64,000 nt of DNA from Actinomycetota bacterium. Lineage in GTDB: Bacteria; Actinomycetota; Geothermincolia; Geothermincolales; RBG-13-55-18. The notes below the pieces were generated by a model. That model was not told the origin of the DNA and did not search any database. It was given only the letters and a program-made list of their open reading frames with translations. Positions within the stretch are counted from its first letter, which is position 1; every line of letters starts with the position of its first letter. Location of the stretch: the NCBI GenBank assembly GCA_014360645.1, contig JACIXD010000006.1, forward strand, positions 143,940-207,939. Reading direction: 5' to 3'. Positions 55,862 to 64,000 of this stretch are shown here, one piece after another. The translations under genes were made by a program, and so were the position numbers.

Positions 55862-57031
55862 TCATGCCTCTTCTCCACGGTCCTCCTCCGCCTCCGGCGC
55901 CGTTTCCTCTCCCTCGAGGGCGGGCGTTGAACGGTCCGCCCCCTCCTCTTCCGCGCGCCCTGTCGCGGAGTCCGCTTCCGCGCCCTCCTCCATCTCTCCG
56001 TATTCATCCCCGAGGAAGGCCTCTCCTTCCTCTCCCGCCTCGGCGGTAAAGCCCTCGTGCTCCTCCCGCAGCTGCGACTCGCTGCGGATGTCGATCCTCA
56101 ATCCCGTGAGCTTGGCGGCCAGCCTGGCGTTTTGCCCCTCCTTGCCGATGGCCAGGGAGAGCTGGCTGTCCGGCACCACCACCTCCGCCAGCTCCTCCTC
56201 GGGGTAGACCCTTACCTCCTTCACCTTCGCGGGGCTGAGGGAGTTGGACACGAACTCCGCCGGGTCCTCCTTCCAGGGGACGATATCCACCTTCTCTCCC
56301 CGCAGCTCGTTCACCACCATGCGCACCCTGGAACCTCGCGCGCCCACGCAGGCCCCCACGGGATCCACGTTGCGGTCGTGGGACACTACCGCGATCTTGG
56401 AGCGGTGTCCCGGCTCCCTGGCCACCGCCTTAATCTCCACGTATCCCTCCGCGATCTCCGGCACCTCCAGCTCGAAGAGCCTCTTCAGCAGGCCGGGATG
56501 GGTGCGGGAGACCACGATCTGCGGGCCCTTGCTGGACTTGCGAACCTCCACGATATAGACCTTGATGCGCGTGCCGTGCCGGTACCGCTCGCCCGGCATC
56601 TGCTCCGATACGGGGAGGATGGCCTCCACCTTCCCCAGGTCCACCAGGGTATAGCGGGAATCGGACTGCTGCACGATGCCGGTGACGATGTCCCCCGCCT
56701 TCTCGTGGTATTCGTCGAACATGAGGTCCCGCTCCGCCTCGCGTATGCGCTGCAGGATCACCTGCTTGGCGGTCTGGGCGGCTATGCGCCCGAAGTTGCG
56801 CGGCGTGACCTCCTCCTCCCTGACCTCTCCCGTCTCCGCGTCGGCCACCTCGGCGTAGACGTGGATGGAGCCGGTCTCGCGGTTGACCTCCACCCTGGCC
56901 TCTTCCTCGGTGGTGTAGTTCTTCTTATAGGCGGAGAGCAGGGCGGCCTCCAGGGCTTGGATGATGGTCTCGGCATCGATGCCCTTCTCGCGCTCTATCT
57001 GTCTCAGTGCCTCAAGCCAGTCCAGGTTCAA
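55862..57031 (-). CDS. nusA: Transcription termination/antitermination protein NusA
   Basis: 389 residues. N-terminal RNA-polymerase-binding domain (MNLDWLEALRQIEREKGI, DAETIIQALEAALLSAYKKN), S1 (ERDLMFDEYHEKAGDIVTGI), KH1 (VGACVGARGSRVRMVVNELR) and KH2 (SQLSLAIGKEGQNARLAAKL). The last 50 residues are strongly acidic, a likely disordered tail. 33 bases after rimP. NusA itself might act on the leader terminator of this operon. Confidence 0.97.
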   Translation of the reverse strand: MNLDWLEALRQIEREKGIDAETIIQALEAALLSAYKKNYTTEEEARVEVNRETGSIHVYAEVADAETGEVREEEVTPRNFGRIAAQTAKQVILQRIREAERDLMFDEYHEKAGDIVTGIVQQSDSRYTLVDLGKVEAILPVSEQMPGERYRHGTRIKVYIVEVRKSSKGPQIVVSRTHPGLLKRLFELEVPEIAEGYVEIKAVAREPGHRSKIAVVSHDRNVDPVGACVGARGSRVRMVVNELRGEKVDIVPWKEDPAEFVSNSLSPAKVKEVRVYPEEELAEVVVPDSQLSLAIGKEGQNARLAAKLTGLRIDIRSESQLREEHEGFTAEAGEEGEAFLGDEYGEMEEGAEADSATGRAEEEGADRSTPALEGEETAPEAEEDRGEEA

Positions 57032-57064
57032 GGACCCATCCTCCTCGTGATCGCCCGCCCACCT

Positions 57065-57541
57065 CTACCACGGAGACTCGAAATAGAGGCTGGTCTTCTT
57101 CAGGGCCTGGTAGGGAAAGGAGATCTCCTCTCCGTCCACCACCACCGCGATTCCCTCCTCGTCGGCGTGCTTGAGGAGACCCCTTATCTTCTGCCTTCCC
57201 TCGAAGGCCTGGCGCAGCACGATCTCCACCTCGCGTCCGGTAAAGCAGCGGAATTCCCGCGGCTTGCGCAGGACGCGCTGTAGCCCCGGCGACTCCACCT
57301 CGAGCAGATAGCTCTCGCTGATCACGTCCTCGACATCGAGGTGCCGGCTTATCTCCTCGCTTATCTCCGCACAGGTGTCCACGTCGATGCCCCCCTCTCG
57401 GTCGAGGCATACCGTGACCACCAGCTTCCTTCCCCGGCGCTCCACGTCCACGGACACCAGGGAGAGGCCGGCATCGTCGGTGATGGGCTCGATGAGCGCC
57501 TCCAGCCTCTGCTCCACGTCCCTGAGCGCGCCGCCGTGCAT
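57065..57541 (-). CDS. rimP: Ribosome maturation factor RimP
   Basis: 158 residues. Family hallmarks are EQRLEALIEPITDDAGLSLV, VVTVCLDREGGIDVDTCAEI, SEEISRHLD and LEVESPGLQRVLRKPREFRC. Start ATG 57541 is used; ATG 57556 and TTG 57559 are also in frame but crowd the leader terminator. First gene of the nusA-infB operon. Confidence 0.93.
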   Translation of the reverse strand: MHGGALRDVEQRLEALIEPITDDAGLSLVSVDVERRGRKLVVTVCLDREGGIDVDTCAEISEEISRHLDVEDVISESYLLEVESPGLQRVLRKPREFRCFTGREVEIVLRQAFEGRQKIRGLLKHADEEGIAVVVDGEEISFPYQALKKTSLYFESPW

Positions 57542-57560
57542 ATGATCACCCCGCATCAAA

Positions 57561-57582
57561 TAAAAAGTGGGCGCTCGCCCAC
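57561..57582 (-). terminator. Intrinsic terminator in the rimP-nusA leader
   Basis: Minus strand GTGGGC-gagc-GCCCAC (57567-57582) followed by TTTTTA. It lies between the promoter (57613-57642) and the rimP start (57541), so it attenuates the whole operon. NusA acts on such terminators in B. subtilis, where it controls its own operon. Confidence 0.82.
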
Positions 57583-57612
57583 TCGGCTCCCGGATTACGT
57601 ACTTATAGAGGG

Positions 57613-57642
57613 ATTATAGCACAGCCGTTTTCCGGCAGGCAA
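57613..57642 (-). promoter_or_regulatory. rimP-nusA-infB promoter
   Basis: TTGCCT (57637-57642) and TATAAT (57613-57618) on the minus strand, 18-base spacer; predicted start near 57606 gives a leader of about 65 nt. Confidence 0.78.
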
Positions 57643-57888
57643 ATATGCGCCGGACCCACAAAACCCGTCCTATCAGGCTTTTTCCTCTCTTTCCCCGCCC
57701 GCCCGATCCCCCTTCCTCCTCGCCGCCGAGACGCCTTCCCTCCCTTCCGCGGACTCCGCCTCCCCCCCTTTTCCGCGCGCCCCGCGCCGCGAGTCTCCGC
57801 GCCTTTAGGCCCAACTACCACACCGGACCCCGCGCGCATATAATATATAAGCGTTATCGCCGGGACGAGGAAAGGAACGGGATTCCGC
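57643..57888. other. Divergent intergenic region between the rimP promoter and fusA-like
   Basis: The rimP-to-fusA-like gap is 347 bases in all. This part holds a TATAAT (57839-57844, plus) about 50 bases before the EF-G-like start, followed by ATATAAG, but no good -35. GGAAAGGAA lies close to the start codon. The rest is GC-rich and no RNA gene is recognised. Confidence 0.55.
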
Positions 57889-59967
57889 ATGGACAAGTAC
57901 GAGATAGGAAAGATACGCAACGTGGCCCTTTTCGGTCATGGTGACGCGGGCAAGACATCCGTCGCCGAGGCGATGCTCTTCAACGCGGGCGCCGTCAAGC
58001 GCCTGGGACGCGTGGACGAGAGGAACACCGCCAGCGACTTCGACCCCGACGAGCAGAAGCGGGGCATCTCGGTGAAGGCCACCCCTCTCGCCTTCGAGTG
58101 GAAGGGCCACAAGATAAACCTTATCGACACCCCGGGCTTCGCGGACTTCATCGGCGAGGTCATCTCCGTGCTGCGGGTCATCGACGGCGCCGTCTTCGTC
58201 ATCTCCGCCGTGGCCGGGGTGGAGGTGCAGACGGAGATCATCTGGAAGATGGCCGACGACTACGGCTATCCGCGCATCGTCTTCGTGAACAAGATGGACC
58301 GCGAGAACGCGAGCTTCCAGCGCTGCCTGGACCAGCTGACGCAGATCTACGGTTCGCGCATCGTGCCCTTCCAGCTACCCATCGGCGAGGAACACTCCTT
58401 CCGGGGGGTGGTGGACCTCATCTCCTCCAAGGCCTACCTCTACGAAGAGGGGGGCAAGGCCTCGGAGACGGAGATCCCATCCGAGATGGAATCCCTGGTC
58501 ATGGAGGCGAGGGAGAAGATCATCGAGGGGGCGGCGGAGGCCAGCGACGAGCTCATGGAGCGTTACCTCGAGGGGGAGGAGCTCGAGGAATCCGAGGTGC
58601 TCTCGGCCCTGCTCAAGGGGGTCTCAGAGGGAGCCATCGTCCCGGTGCTCTGCGGGAGCGCCACCCAGAACATCGGCGTGGACCTGCTCTCCAACGCGGT
58701 GATCAACTCCCTTCCCTCCCCGGAGAGGCTGCTCGAGGTGCGCGGCACGAAGAAGGGCTCCGGGGAAGAGGTGGTCTTCAAGGCGGGCCCGGACTCCCCC
58801 TTGGCGGCCCTGGTCTTCAGCACCATCTCCGACCCCTACGTGGGTAAGCTCACCTACTTCAGGGTCTTCTCAGGTTCCGTGAGCTCCGATTCCTCGGTGT
58901 ACAATCCAGTGCGCGACAGGGAAGAGCGGGTGGGACAGGTGTTCTTTATCTGCGGCAAGAACCAGATCCCCGCCCGCGAGGTGACGGCGGGGGACATCGG
59001 AGGGGTGGCGAAGCTCTCCGAGACCTCCACGGGCGACACCCTCTGCCAGAAGGAAAACCCCATCATCCTCCCGCCCATCGAATTCCCGGAGCCCATCATG
59101 TCCCTGGCGGTGGAGCCCAAGACCAAGGGAGACGAGGACAAGCTCTCCACGGCCCTGGCCCGCCTGGCGGACGAGGACCCCACCTTCAGCGTACGCCGCG
59201 ACACGGAGGTCAAGCAGACCATCATCTCGGGCATGGGGGAGACCCACCTGGACATCACGATGGAGCGCATGTCCCGCAAGTTCGGGGTCAACGTGAACAC
59301 CGAACTCCCCCGGGTGCCCTACAAGGAGACCATCCGCAAGAGCGCCAGGGCGGAGGGCAAGCACAAGAAGCAGACGGGCGGCCACGGCCAGTTCGGCATC
59401 GCCTGGGTGGAGGTGGAGCCGCTGGAGAGGGGCGGCGGCTTCGAGTTCGTGGACAAGATCGTGGGCGGCGTCATCCCCAAGCAGTTCATCCCCTCGGTGG
59501 AAAAGGGCATCCGTAAGGCCATGGAGGAGGGACACCTGGCGGGATATCCCATGGTGGACCTGCGGGCCACCGTCTATGACGGAAAATACCACCCCGTGGA
59601 CTCCTCGGACATCTCCTTCCAGATCGCCGGGTCCCTCGCCCTGCGCAACGCCGTTTCCGACGCCGACCCCTACCTCCTTGAGCCCATCATGAACGTGGAG
59701 ATACTGGTCCCCGAGGCGTATATGGGGGACATCATGGGGGACCTCAACGCCAAGCGCGGCCGCATCCTGGGCATGGAAGCCGAGGGAGGGCTGCAGCTTG
59801 TGCGCGCCCAGGTGCCCATGGCCGAGATGCTCAGGTATTCCATCGACCTGCGCTCCATCACCGGCGGGCGCGGCACCTTCCGCATGTCCCTCTCCCACTA
59901 CGAGGAGGTCCCCTCGCACATCGCCGCCAAGATCATCGAGGCGGCCAAAGAGGAGAAAAAGGACTGA
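57889..59967 (+). CDS. Elongation factor G-like translational GTPase (EF-G paralogue)
   Basis: 692 residues, same five-domain layout as EF-G. G1 is GHGDAGKT (16-23) rather than the canonical AHIDAGKT, and the switch I region has FDPDEQKRGISVKA, which marks the second EF-G branch (EF-G2 / FusA2-like) in Actinobacteria and Thermus. DTPGFADFIGEV (G3) and NKMDRENASF (G4) are intact. Domain IV HGQFGIAWVEVEP and domain V are present. It stands alone without rpsL, rpsG or tuf. It is probably not the main translocase; ribosome rescue or recycling is inferred. Confidence 0.9.
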   Translation: MDKYEIGKIRNVALFGHGDAGKTSVAEAMLFNAGAVKRLGRVDERNTASDFDPDEQKRGISVKATPLAFEWKGHKINLIDTPGFADFIGEVISVLRVIDGAVFVISAVAGVEVQTEIIWKMADDYGYPRIVFVNKMDRENASFQRCLDQLTQIYGSRIVPFQLPIGEEHSFRGVVDLISSKAYLYEEGGKASETEIPSEMESLVMEAREKIIEGAAEASDELMERYLEGEELEESEVLSALLKGVSEGAIVPVLCGSATQNIGVDLLSNAVINSLPSPERLLEVRGTKKGSGEEVVFKAGPDSPLAALVFSTISDPYVGKLTYFRVFSGSVSSDSSVYNPVRDREERVGQVFFICGKNQIPAREVTAGDIGGVAKLSETSTGDTLCQKENPIILPPIEFPEPIMSLAVEPKTKGDEDKLSTALARLADEDPTFSVRRDTEVKQTIISGMGETHLDITMERMSRKFGVNVNTELPRVPYKETIRKSARAEGKHKKQTGGHGQFGIAWVEVEPLERGGGFEFVDKIVGGVIPKQFIPSVEKGIRKAMEEGHLAGYPMVDLRATVYDGKYHPVDSSDISFQIAGSLALRNAVSDADPYLLEPIMNVEILVPEAYMGDIMGDLNAKRGRILGMEAEGGLQLVRAQVPMAEMLRYSIDLRSITGGRGTFRMSLSHYEEVPSHIAAKIIEAAKEEKKD

Positions 59968-60165
59968 GAGCCGCCTCCTCCACCCGACGCCGACCTTGCC
60001 GAAGGCCCGCCAGAAACGGCCGGACGCAAAGGAAGGCGGCCCGCTCTTCAGGGGAGGTCGAGGCAGGCTTTGCAGCATCGCGCCGGAAGGGGAGCTGCGG
60101 GTGTAGCGACGCCGGGCCGGGAAAGGAGGGCGGCTTCCGGCGGTTCGTGGACGCACCCCTCTCTC

Positions 60166-60717
60166 TTATCGACCAGGATTTTCCATCCCCGAGGAGCTCG
60201 GACCGCCGGGCTTACCCCCCTCGCCCAGCACCGCTTCCAGCCCGCGCCGCAGCCTCGCGTAGTTGTCCTCCACGCTCTCGGGCATCACCTTGCACTCCCC
60301 CAGCACGGGCATGAAGTTGGTGTCCCCCTCCCAGCGCGGCACCACGTGGAGGTGCAGGTGCTCGTCGAAACCGGCCCCCGCCACCTTGCCCAGGTTCATC
60401 CCCAGGTTGAAGCCCTGGGGCTGCATCTCCCGGCGGATGGCGCGGATGGCCAGGGCGGCCAGGCGCATGATCTCCCCCGCCTCCTTCTCCTGCAGCTCCT
60501 CCAGCTTGCCCACGTGACGGTAGGGGGCCACCATGACGTGTCCCGTGTTGTAGGGATAGAGGTTCATGATGATGAAGCACGTCTCCCCGCGGTGGAGGAT
60601 GAGGGACGCCGCATCGTCTCCGGCCCGCGGCTTGGAACAAAAGATGCAGGCCTCGTCCCTGCGGTTCTCTATGTCCCTCAGGTAGGCCATCCTCCAGGGG
60701 CGCCACATCCTCTCCAT
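60166..60717 (-). CDS. HIT family protein, Ap4A phosphorylase-like
   Basis: 183 residues. MERMWRPWRMAYLRDIENRR, ACIFCSKPRAGDDAASLILH, MNLYPYNTGHVMVAPYRHVG and the triad HLHLHVVPRW match the actinobacterial branch that phosphorolyses Ap4A (Rv2613c type, next to thrS in mycobacteria). Convergent with the EF-G-like gene; 40 bases after thrS. Confidence 0.92.
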   Translation of the reverse strand: MERMWRPWRMAYLRDIENRRDEACIFCSKPRAGDDAASLILHRGETCFIIMNLYPYNTGHVMVAPYRHVGKLEELQEKEAGEIMRLAALAIRAIRREMQPQGFNLGMNLGKVAGAGFDEHLHLHVVPRWEGDTNFMPVLGECKVMPESVEDNYARLRRGLEAVLGEGGKPGGPSSSGMENPGR

Positions 60718-60757
60718 GCGCCCTCCCGCTACGTGCAGGACCCGGTCACGGCGCGCG

Positions 60758-62680
60758 TCATTCCCATGCCGCTTCCTTTTTCCTCTCCCGAGCCATGGCC
60801 GCGAGCCTGGCCACCGCCTCGTGCAGCGGCACGCCCCGCACGTCCCTTCCGGAACGGTCGCGCACCGCGACCGTTCCCGCCTCCGCCTCCCGGTCCCCGA
60901 CCACCAGAGTGAAGGGCACCTTCTGCATCTGGGCGCGGCGGATCTTCATGTTCACCGTCTGGCGGTCGTCGTCCACCTCCGGCCGCAGGCCCTCCGCGCA
61001 GAGGCGTTGCTCGACCTCTCGCGCGTAGGGAAGGTGCCGGTCGGCCACCGGGACGATGACCGCCTGCACCGGCGCCAGCCAGAGGGGGAACTCCCCAGCG
61101 TAATGCTCCAGGAGCACGCCGTAGAACCTCTCGATGCCCGCCAGGACCACGCGGTGGATCATCACCGGGCGGTGAGGACGGTTGTCCGGCCCCGTGTAGG
61201 TGAGGTCGAAGCGCTCGGGGAGGTTGAAGTCGGCCTGCACCGTGGGCCCCTGCCACGAGCGGCCGATGGCGTCCTTGAGCTTCACGTCTATCTTGGGGCC
61301 GTAGAAGACCCCCTCTCCGGGATCGATGGAATAGGCCATCCCCATGTCCTCGAGGGCGTCCCGCAGGGCTCCGGTGGCCCTCTCCCACAGCTCGTCGCTC
61401 CCCACCGCCTTCTCGGGACGGGTGCTCAGGAAGACGTCGAATTCCTCGAACCCAAAGGTGCGCAGGGAAAAGAAGGCGAACTCCAGACACTCCCTCACCT
61501 GCTCCTCGAGTTGGTCCTCGGCGCAGATGATATGCGCGTCGTCCTGGGTGAATCCCCGTACGCGCATCAGCCCGTGCAACACCCCGGACCTCTCGTAGCG
61601 GTACACCGTGCCCAACTCGAAATACTTCAGCGGCAGGTCGCGGTAGCTGCGCGGCCTGGTCTTGTAGATGAGGAGATGGCCCGGACAGTTCATGGGCTTG
61701 ACCACGTATTCCATGCCCTCCTTCTCGAAGAAGTACATGTTCTCGCGGTAATAATCCATGTGACCGGAGGTATGCCAGAGCTGTCCTCGGAAGAGGTGGG
61801 GGGTGATGACCATGCGGTAGCCGCGCCTGCGGTGTTCCTCCTTGAGGAAATCCTCGATGACCCCGCGCAGCACCGCGCCGCGGGGATGATAGAAGACCAC
61901 CCCCGGACCCGCCTCCTCGTGGAAGCTGAAGAGGTCCAGCTCCCGTCCCAGCCTGCGGTGGTCCCGCCTCTCCGCTTCCTCCCGGAAAAGGAGGTAGCTC
62001 TCCAGCTCATCCCGCCGGTCGAAGGCGGTTCCGTAGATGCGCTGCAGCATGGGACGTTTCTCGTCTCCCCTCCAGTAGGCCCCGGCCAAGCTGAGCAGCC
62101 GGAAATAGCGCAGCCTGCCGGTGGAGGGCAGGTGGGGACCGCGGCAGAGGTCCACGAAATCCCCCTGGCGGTACAGGGAGACCTCCGCGTCCTCCATCTC
62201 CTCCAGCATCTCCACCTTGTAGGGCTGGTCGAGCTCCCGGAAGAGCTCCAGCGCCGCCCCCCTCTCCATGACCTCTCTGCGCAGGGGCATGTCGGCGTCC
62301 ACGATCGCCTGCATGCGCTCCTCGATGCGCGGCAGGTCCTCGGGGGAGAGCGTCTGCATGAGGTCGAAGTCGTAGTAGAAGCCGTCCGCCACCGCGGGCC
62401 CTATGGCCAGCTTCGCTCCCGGAAAGAGCTCCAGCACCGCCTGGGCCATGACGTGGGAGGCGGTATGCCGGTAGACCTCCTCCGCCCCCTCGTCACCCCA
62501 GTAGACCGGCTCCAGCTCGTCTCCCTCCGCGAGGGATATGGTAAGGTCTGCCAGGTCACCGTTTATGCGGGCCGCCACCGCCTCGCCCGCTTTCTCCGGC
62601 GACGCCTCGCGCAGCACCGATTCCGCGGTCGCTCCCTCGGGGACCTCCAGCTCGCCGGCTCCCGCCAGCCTAATCCTCAC
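60758..62680 (-). CDS. thrS: Threonyl-tRNA synthetase
   Basis: 640 residues. TGS domain (LEVPEGATAESVLREASPE), editing domain with HTASHVMAQAVLELFPGAKL, and the class II core: MNCPGHLLIYKTRPRSYRDL (zinc Cys), FELGTVYRYERSGVLHGLMR (motif 2), HRVVLAGIERFYGVLLEHYA (motif 3). Anticodon domain at the end. Start GTG 62680 overlaps the zinc-ribbon gene by 11 bases. No T-box or other leader was seen because the gene is coupled to its neighbour. Confidence 0.97.
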   Translation of the reverse strand: MRIRLAGAGELEVPEGATAESVLREASPEKAGEAVAARINGDLADLTISLAEGDELEPVYWGDEGAEEVYRHTASHVMAQAVLELFPGAKLAIGPAVADGFYYDFDLMQTLSPEDLPRIEERMQAIVDADMPLRREVMERGAALELFRELDQPYKVEMLEEMEDAEVSLYRQGDFVDLCRGPHLPSTGRLRYFRLLSLAGAYWRGDEKRPMLQRIYGTAFDRRDELESYLLFREEAERRDHRRLGRELDLFSFHEEAGPGVVFYHPRGAVLRGVIEDFLKEEHRRRGYRMVITPHLFRGQLWHTSGHMDYYRENMYFFEKEGMEYVVKPMNCPGHLLIYKTRPRSYRDLPLKYFELGTVYRYERSGVLHGLMRVRGFTQDDAHIICAEDQLEEQVRECLEFAFFSLRTFGFEEFDVFLSTRPEKAVGSDELWERATGALRDALEDMGMAYSIDPGEGVFYGPKIDVKLKDAIGRSWQGPTVQADFNLPERFDLTYTGPDNRPHRPVMIHRVVLAGIERFYGVLLEHYAGEFPLWLAPVQAVIVPVADRHLPYAREVEQRLCAEGLRPEVDDDRQTVNMKIRRAQMQKVPFTLVVGDREAEAGTVAVRDRSGRDVRGVPLHEAVARLAAMARERKKEAAWE

Positions 62681-63263
62681 CCGCTCCCTCCTCGGTCTTC
62701 AACCTCAGCTCCAGCTCCACGTCGTCCAGATGTACGGTGGACCTCTCTCCCATCAGGCCCGGCGACACCAGCAACTCTCTTCCCCTGGGACGCATATCGT
62801 CCGCCAGCAGAGCGAGCATCTTCATGGCGTGGGTGACGCCGTCCCTTCCCCTCGCCTGCAAGCGCGGTCTCTGGCCTCGCTCCAGGGCCGCCTCCAACTC
62901 GCGCATCAGCGAGCCTCCATCCGTCCCCAGAGCCACCACGAAGGGCGGGAGTTCCCTCTCCGCGCTCTCCTCCCGCTTTGCCTCGACCCGCCGTCGCTCG
63001 AGCTCCCGCGCCTCCTCTCCGCTGACCATGAGCGAGGCGGGATCCTCGAAGACGAAACCGCACCGCAGGCAGAACTGCGCGTCGAGTGGGCTCAGATCGC
63101 CGCAGCTCGGACAGCGCAGCCTCGCGTCCCTGTTCTCCTCCTTGAGCCGGCGCGCCGCCTCCTCCATCTCCGTCGAACGGAGCCCGGCCTTGAACCTCGC
63201 GAAGCACAGGGAACAGAACTCGGCGTCGTCGGCGTTCTCGGCCTGGCACTCCGGACACCTCAT
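62670..63263 (-). CDS. Zinc-ribbon protein of unknown function
   Basis: 197 residues. Two zinc ribbons: C3/C6/C17/C20 and C51/C54/C65/C68 (CPSCGDLSPLDAQFCLRC). A charged helical middle and a soluble C-terminal part (LPPFVVALGTDGGSLMRELE, RELLVSPGLMGERSTVHLDD) follow. No membrane segment or signal. Function unrecognised. ATG 63263; coupled to thrS by overlap, so it may be transcribed with it. Confidence 0.8.
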   Translation of the reverse strand: MRCPECQAENADDAEFCSLCFARFKAGLRSTEMEEAARRLKEENRDARLRCPSCGDLSPLDAQFCLRCGFVFEDPASLMVSGEEARELERRRVEAKREESAERELPPFVVALGTDGGSLMRELEAALERGQRPRLQARGRDGVTHAMKMLALLADDMRPRGRELLVSPGLMGERSTVHLDDVELELRLKTEEGAGED

Positions 63264-63433
63264 CGCCGCCACCTCCATCGGTCTTTTTTTGCCCGGCCCA
63301 TAGCGGATCAGCCCGGTGGTCCGGGACCTCCACGACGATACGCCGGGGCTGATCCGCCCCGGCGCCCGAAGGTCATCCATTCACCGGGACCTACAGTACG
63401 TCCCGCATCCAGCCAGCCTCAGCAGATATATGA

Positions 63434-63508
63434 TGGTGGGCGCGGAGGGGATTGAACCCACGACCTCTTCCGCGTCAAGGAAGCGCTCTCCCACTGAGCT
63501 ACGCGCCC
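63434..63508 (-). tRNA. tRNA-Val (anticodon GAC)
   Basis: Reads on the minus strand GGGCGCG-TA-GCTC-AGTGGGA-GAGC-G-CTTCC-TTGACGC-GGAAG, short variable region, T arm GTGGG-TTCAATC-CCCTC, CGCGCCC, then A and an encoded CCA. The 7-bp acceptor stem is perfect, the anticodon loop TTGACGC places GAC at the anticodon, and the T stem has one T-T mismatch. Coupled to no other tRNA in the window. Confidence 0.93.
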
Positions 63509-63678
63509 ACGTCGCTAATATTTTGGTTGATTTCAACGGGTTTGGCAACCGAATCGTCGCCGGTTTCGTGGCCGGCGGGCCGCTTCAGCCCCGGTTTGAT
63601 GGCCCCGCCTCGCGTATGGCCGCGGGGGCGACGCCCCCGGAGGTTTTACCATCCCGCGGACGCTGCCGAGACATAAGC
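63509..63678. other. Divergent region between tRNA-Val and the final gene
   Basis: 170 bases. The AT-rich part next to the tRNA (63510-63550) probably holds the tRNA promoter. GGGGGC/GCCCCC forms a stable hairpin at 63626-63640 followed by GGAGGTTTT on the plus strand. GGGGCGGCGCCCC at 50785-50797 is similar. Confidence 0.5.
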
Positions 63679-64000
63679 ATGGCCAGAAGGGATACGGACG
63701 ACCTCTACGCGCAACTGCGCCGCAACCGCATGCGTCTCGCGGAGGCGGTGACACTGCATTCCCTGCTCGCCATGGGGCTCTCAGCGCTCACCCTTCATTT
63801 CGCCCTGCAGGCCGCCGCGGTCGGTCCCGGCTTCTGGTTCTGGCTCGTCCTGCTCTGGCTCCTTTTCCTCCTCTATGCCCTGCTGCGCTATGCCCTCGGC
63901 GGCCGCTGGATCTTCCGCAGCCTCGTCGTCCTCTCCCCGTGGCAGACCGATGTCCGTCTCACGAACGCCCTCGACGCGGCCGCACTCGCATCCGGGATGC
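63679..64000 (+). CDS. Membrane protein, N-terminal part; possibly M48 family peptidase
   Basis: Begins MARRDTDDLYAQLRRNRMRL and has two predicted membrane segments (SLLAMGLSALTLHFALQAAA and WFWLVLLWLLFLLYALLRYA). DVRLTNALDAAALASG at the edge resembles the segment that precedes the HExxH domain in HtpX-like M48 peptidases. The rest lies outside the window, so the assignment is tentative. Start ATG 63679 lacks a clear Shine-Dalgarno. Confidence 0.6.
   Translation, partial: MARRDTDDLYAQLRRNRMRLAEAVTLHSLLAMGLSALTLHFALQAAAVGPGFWFWLVLLWLLFLLYALLRYALGGRWIFRSLVVLSPWQTDVRLTNALDAAALASGM

Noticed and set aside
53424-56207. Plus-strand open frame of 927 codons opposite infB and nusA
   Set aside because: It lies antisense to two clear genes. 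Its protein is Arg/His/Leu/Pro-rich with no motifs, an effect of high GC and third-position bias.

Overview
The window is a GC-rich, densely packed bacterial chromosome segment made almost entirely of housekeeping genes. Nearly all are on the minus strand. The gene mix points to a deep-branching Actinobacteria-like lineage: divIVA-yggT-proC-sepF-yggS, an Ap4A-phosphorylase-type HIT gene beside thrS, and pnp-rpsO with an M16 peptidase and dapB. It also carries Firmicutes-like traits, including hrcA with a CIRCE operator, mtaB, rsmE, a PgpH-type HD protease-like 7TM protein and a sepF. Uncultured Geothermincolia-type Actinobacteriota would fit, but this is inference from gene order and composition, not a phylogeny.

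Layout (minus strand unless stated). 1-1362: 5' part of ileS. 1684-2019 (+): small DUF167 gene. 2.3-17.2 kb: a long, tightly coupled series read from right to left: hrcA-dnaJ-rsmE-mtaB-HIT-phoH-pgpH-ybeY-CNNM/CBS-yfiH-acyP-mgtC-like-yggS-sepF-proC-yggT-divIVA. hrcA has a clear promoter and a CIRCE operator that covers its ribosome binding site. 17.2-20.2 kb: hemW and lepA. 20.56-20.82 kb (+): rpsT. 20.9-26.6 kb: infC-rpmI-rplT-trmH-like-pheS-pheT, preceded by a leader with an intrinsic terminator and an apparent AUA start codon for infC. 26.8-32.1 kb: a signalling module of HD-GYP protein, receiver-GGDEF protein and membrane histidine kinase. 32.2-33.0 kb: a non-coding repeat cluster with three identical 102-bp tandem units. 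32.9-36.8 kb: ribD-ribE-ribBA-ribH under an FMN riboswitch. 36.9-41.7 kb: rpe, thpR, cinA, pgsA, rimO and an unknown 77-residue protein. 42-49.6 kb: ftsK, dapB, an M16 peptidase, pnp and rpsO. 49.8-57.6 kb: rimP-nusA-infB-ylxP-rbfA-nrnA-truB-ribF with a leader terminator. 57.9-60.0 kb (+): an EF-G paralogue. 60.2-63.5 kb: HIT, thrS, a zinc-ribbon protein and tRNA-Val. 63.7 kb to the end (+): start of a membrane protein, possibly an M48 peptidase.

The genes serve translation (tRNA synthetases, initiation factors, ribosome assembly and modification, ribosomal proteins), RNA turnover, cell division and polar growth, flavin synthesis and stress control. The signals that stand out are regulatory or repetitive rather than a new gene system. 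They are a 25-bp dispersed motif found three times in full and three times in part, once inside the rimO coding frame and once forming the ribH C-terminus; non-canonical start codons in infC (AUA) and possibly phoH (ACG); three leader terminators (infC, rimP-nusA, rib); and a YbeY lacking its third zinc-binding histidine. I saw no CRISPR array, prophage, transposase gene or defence island.
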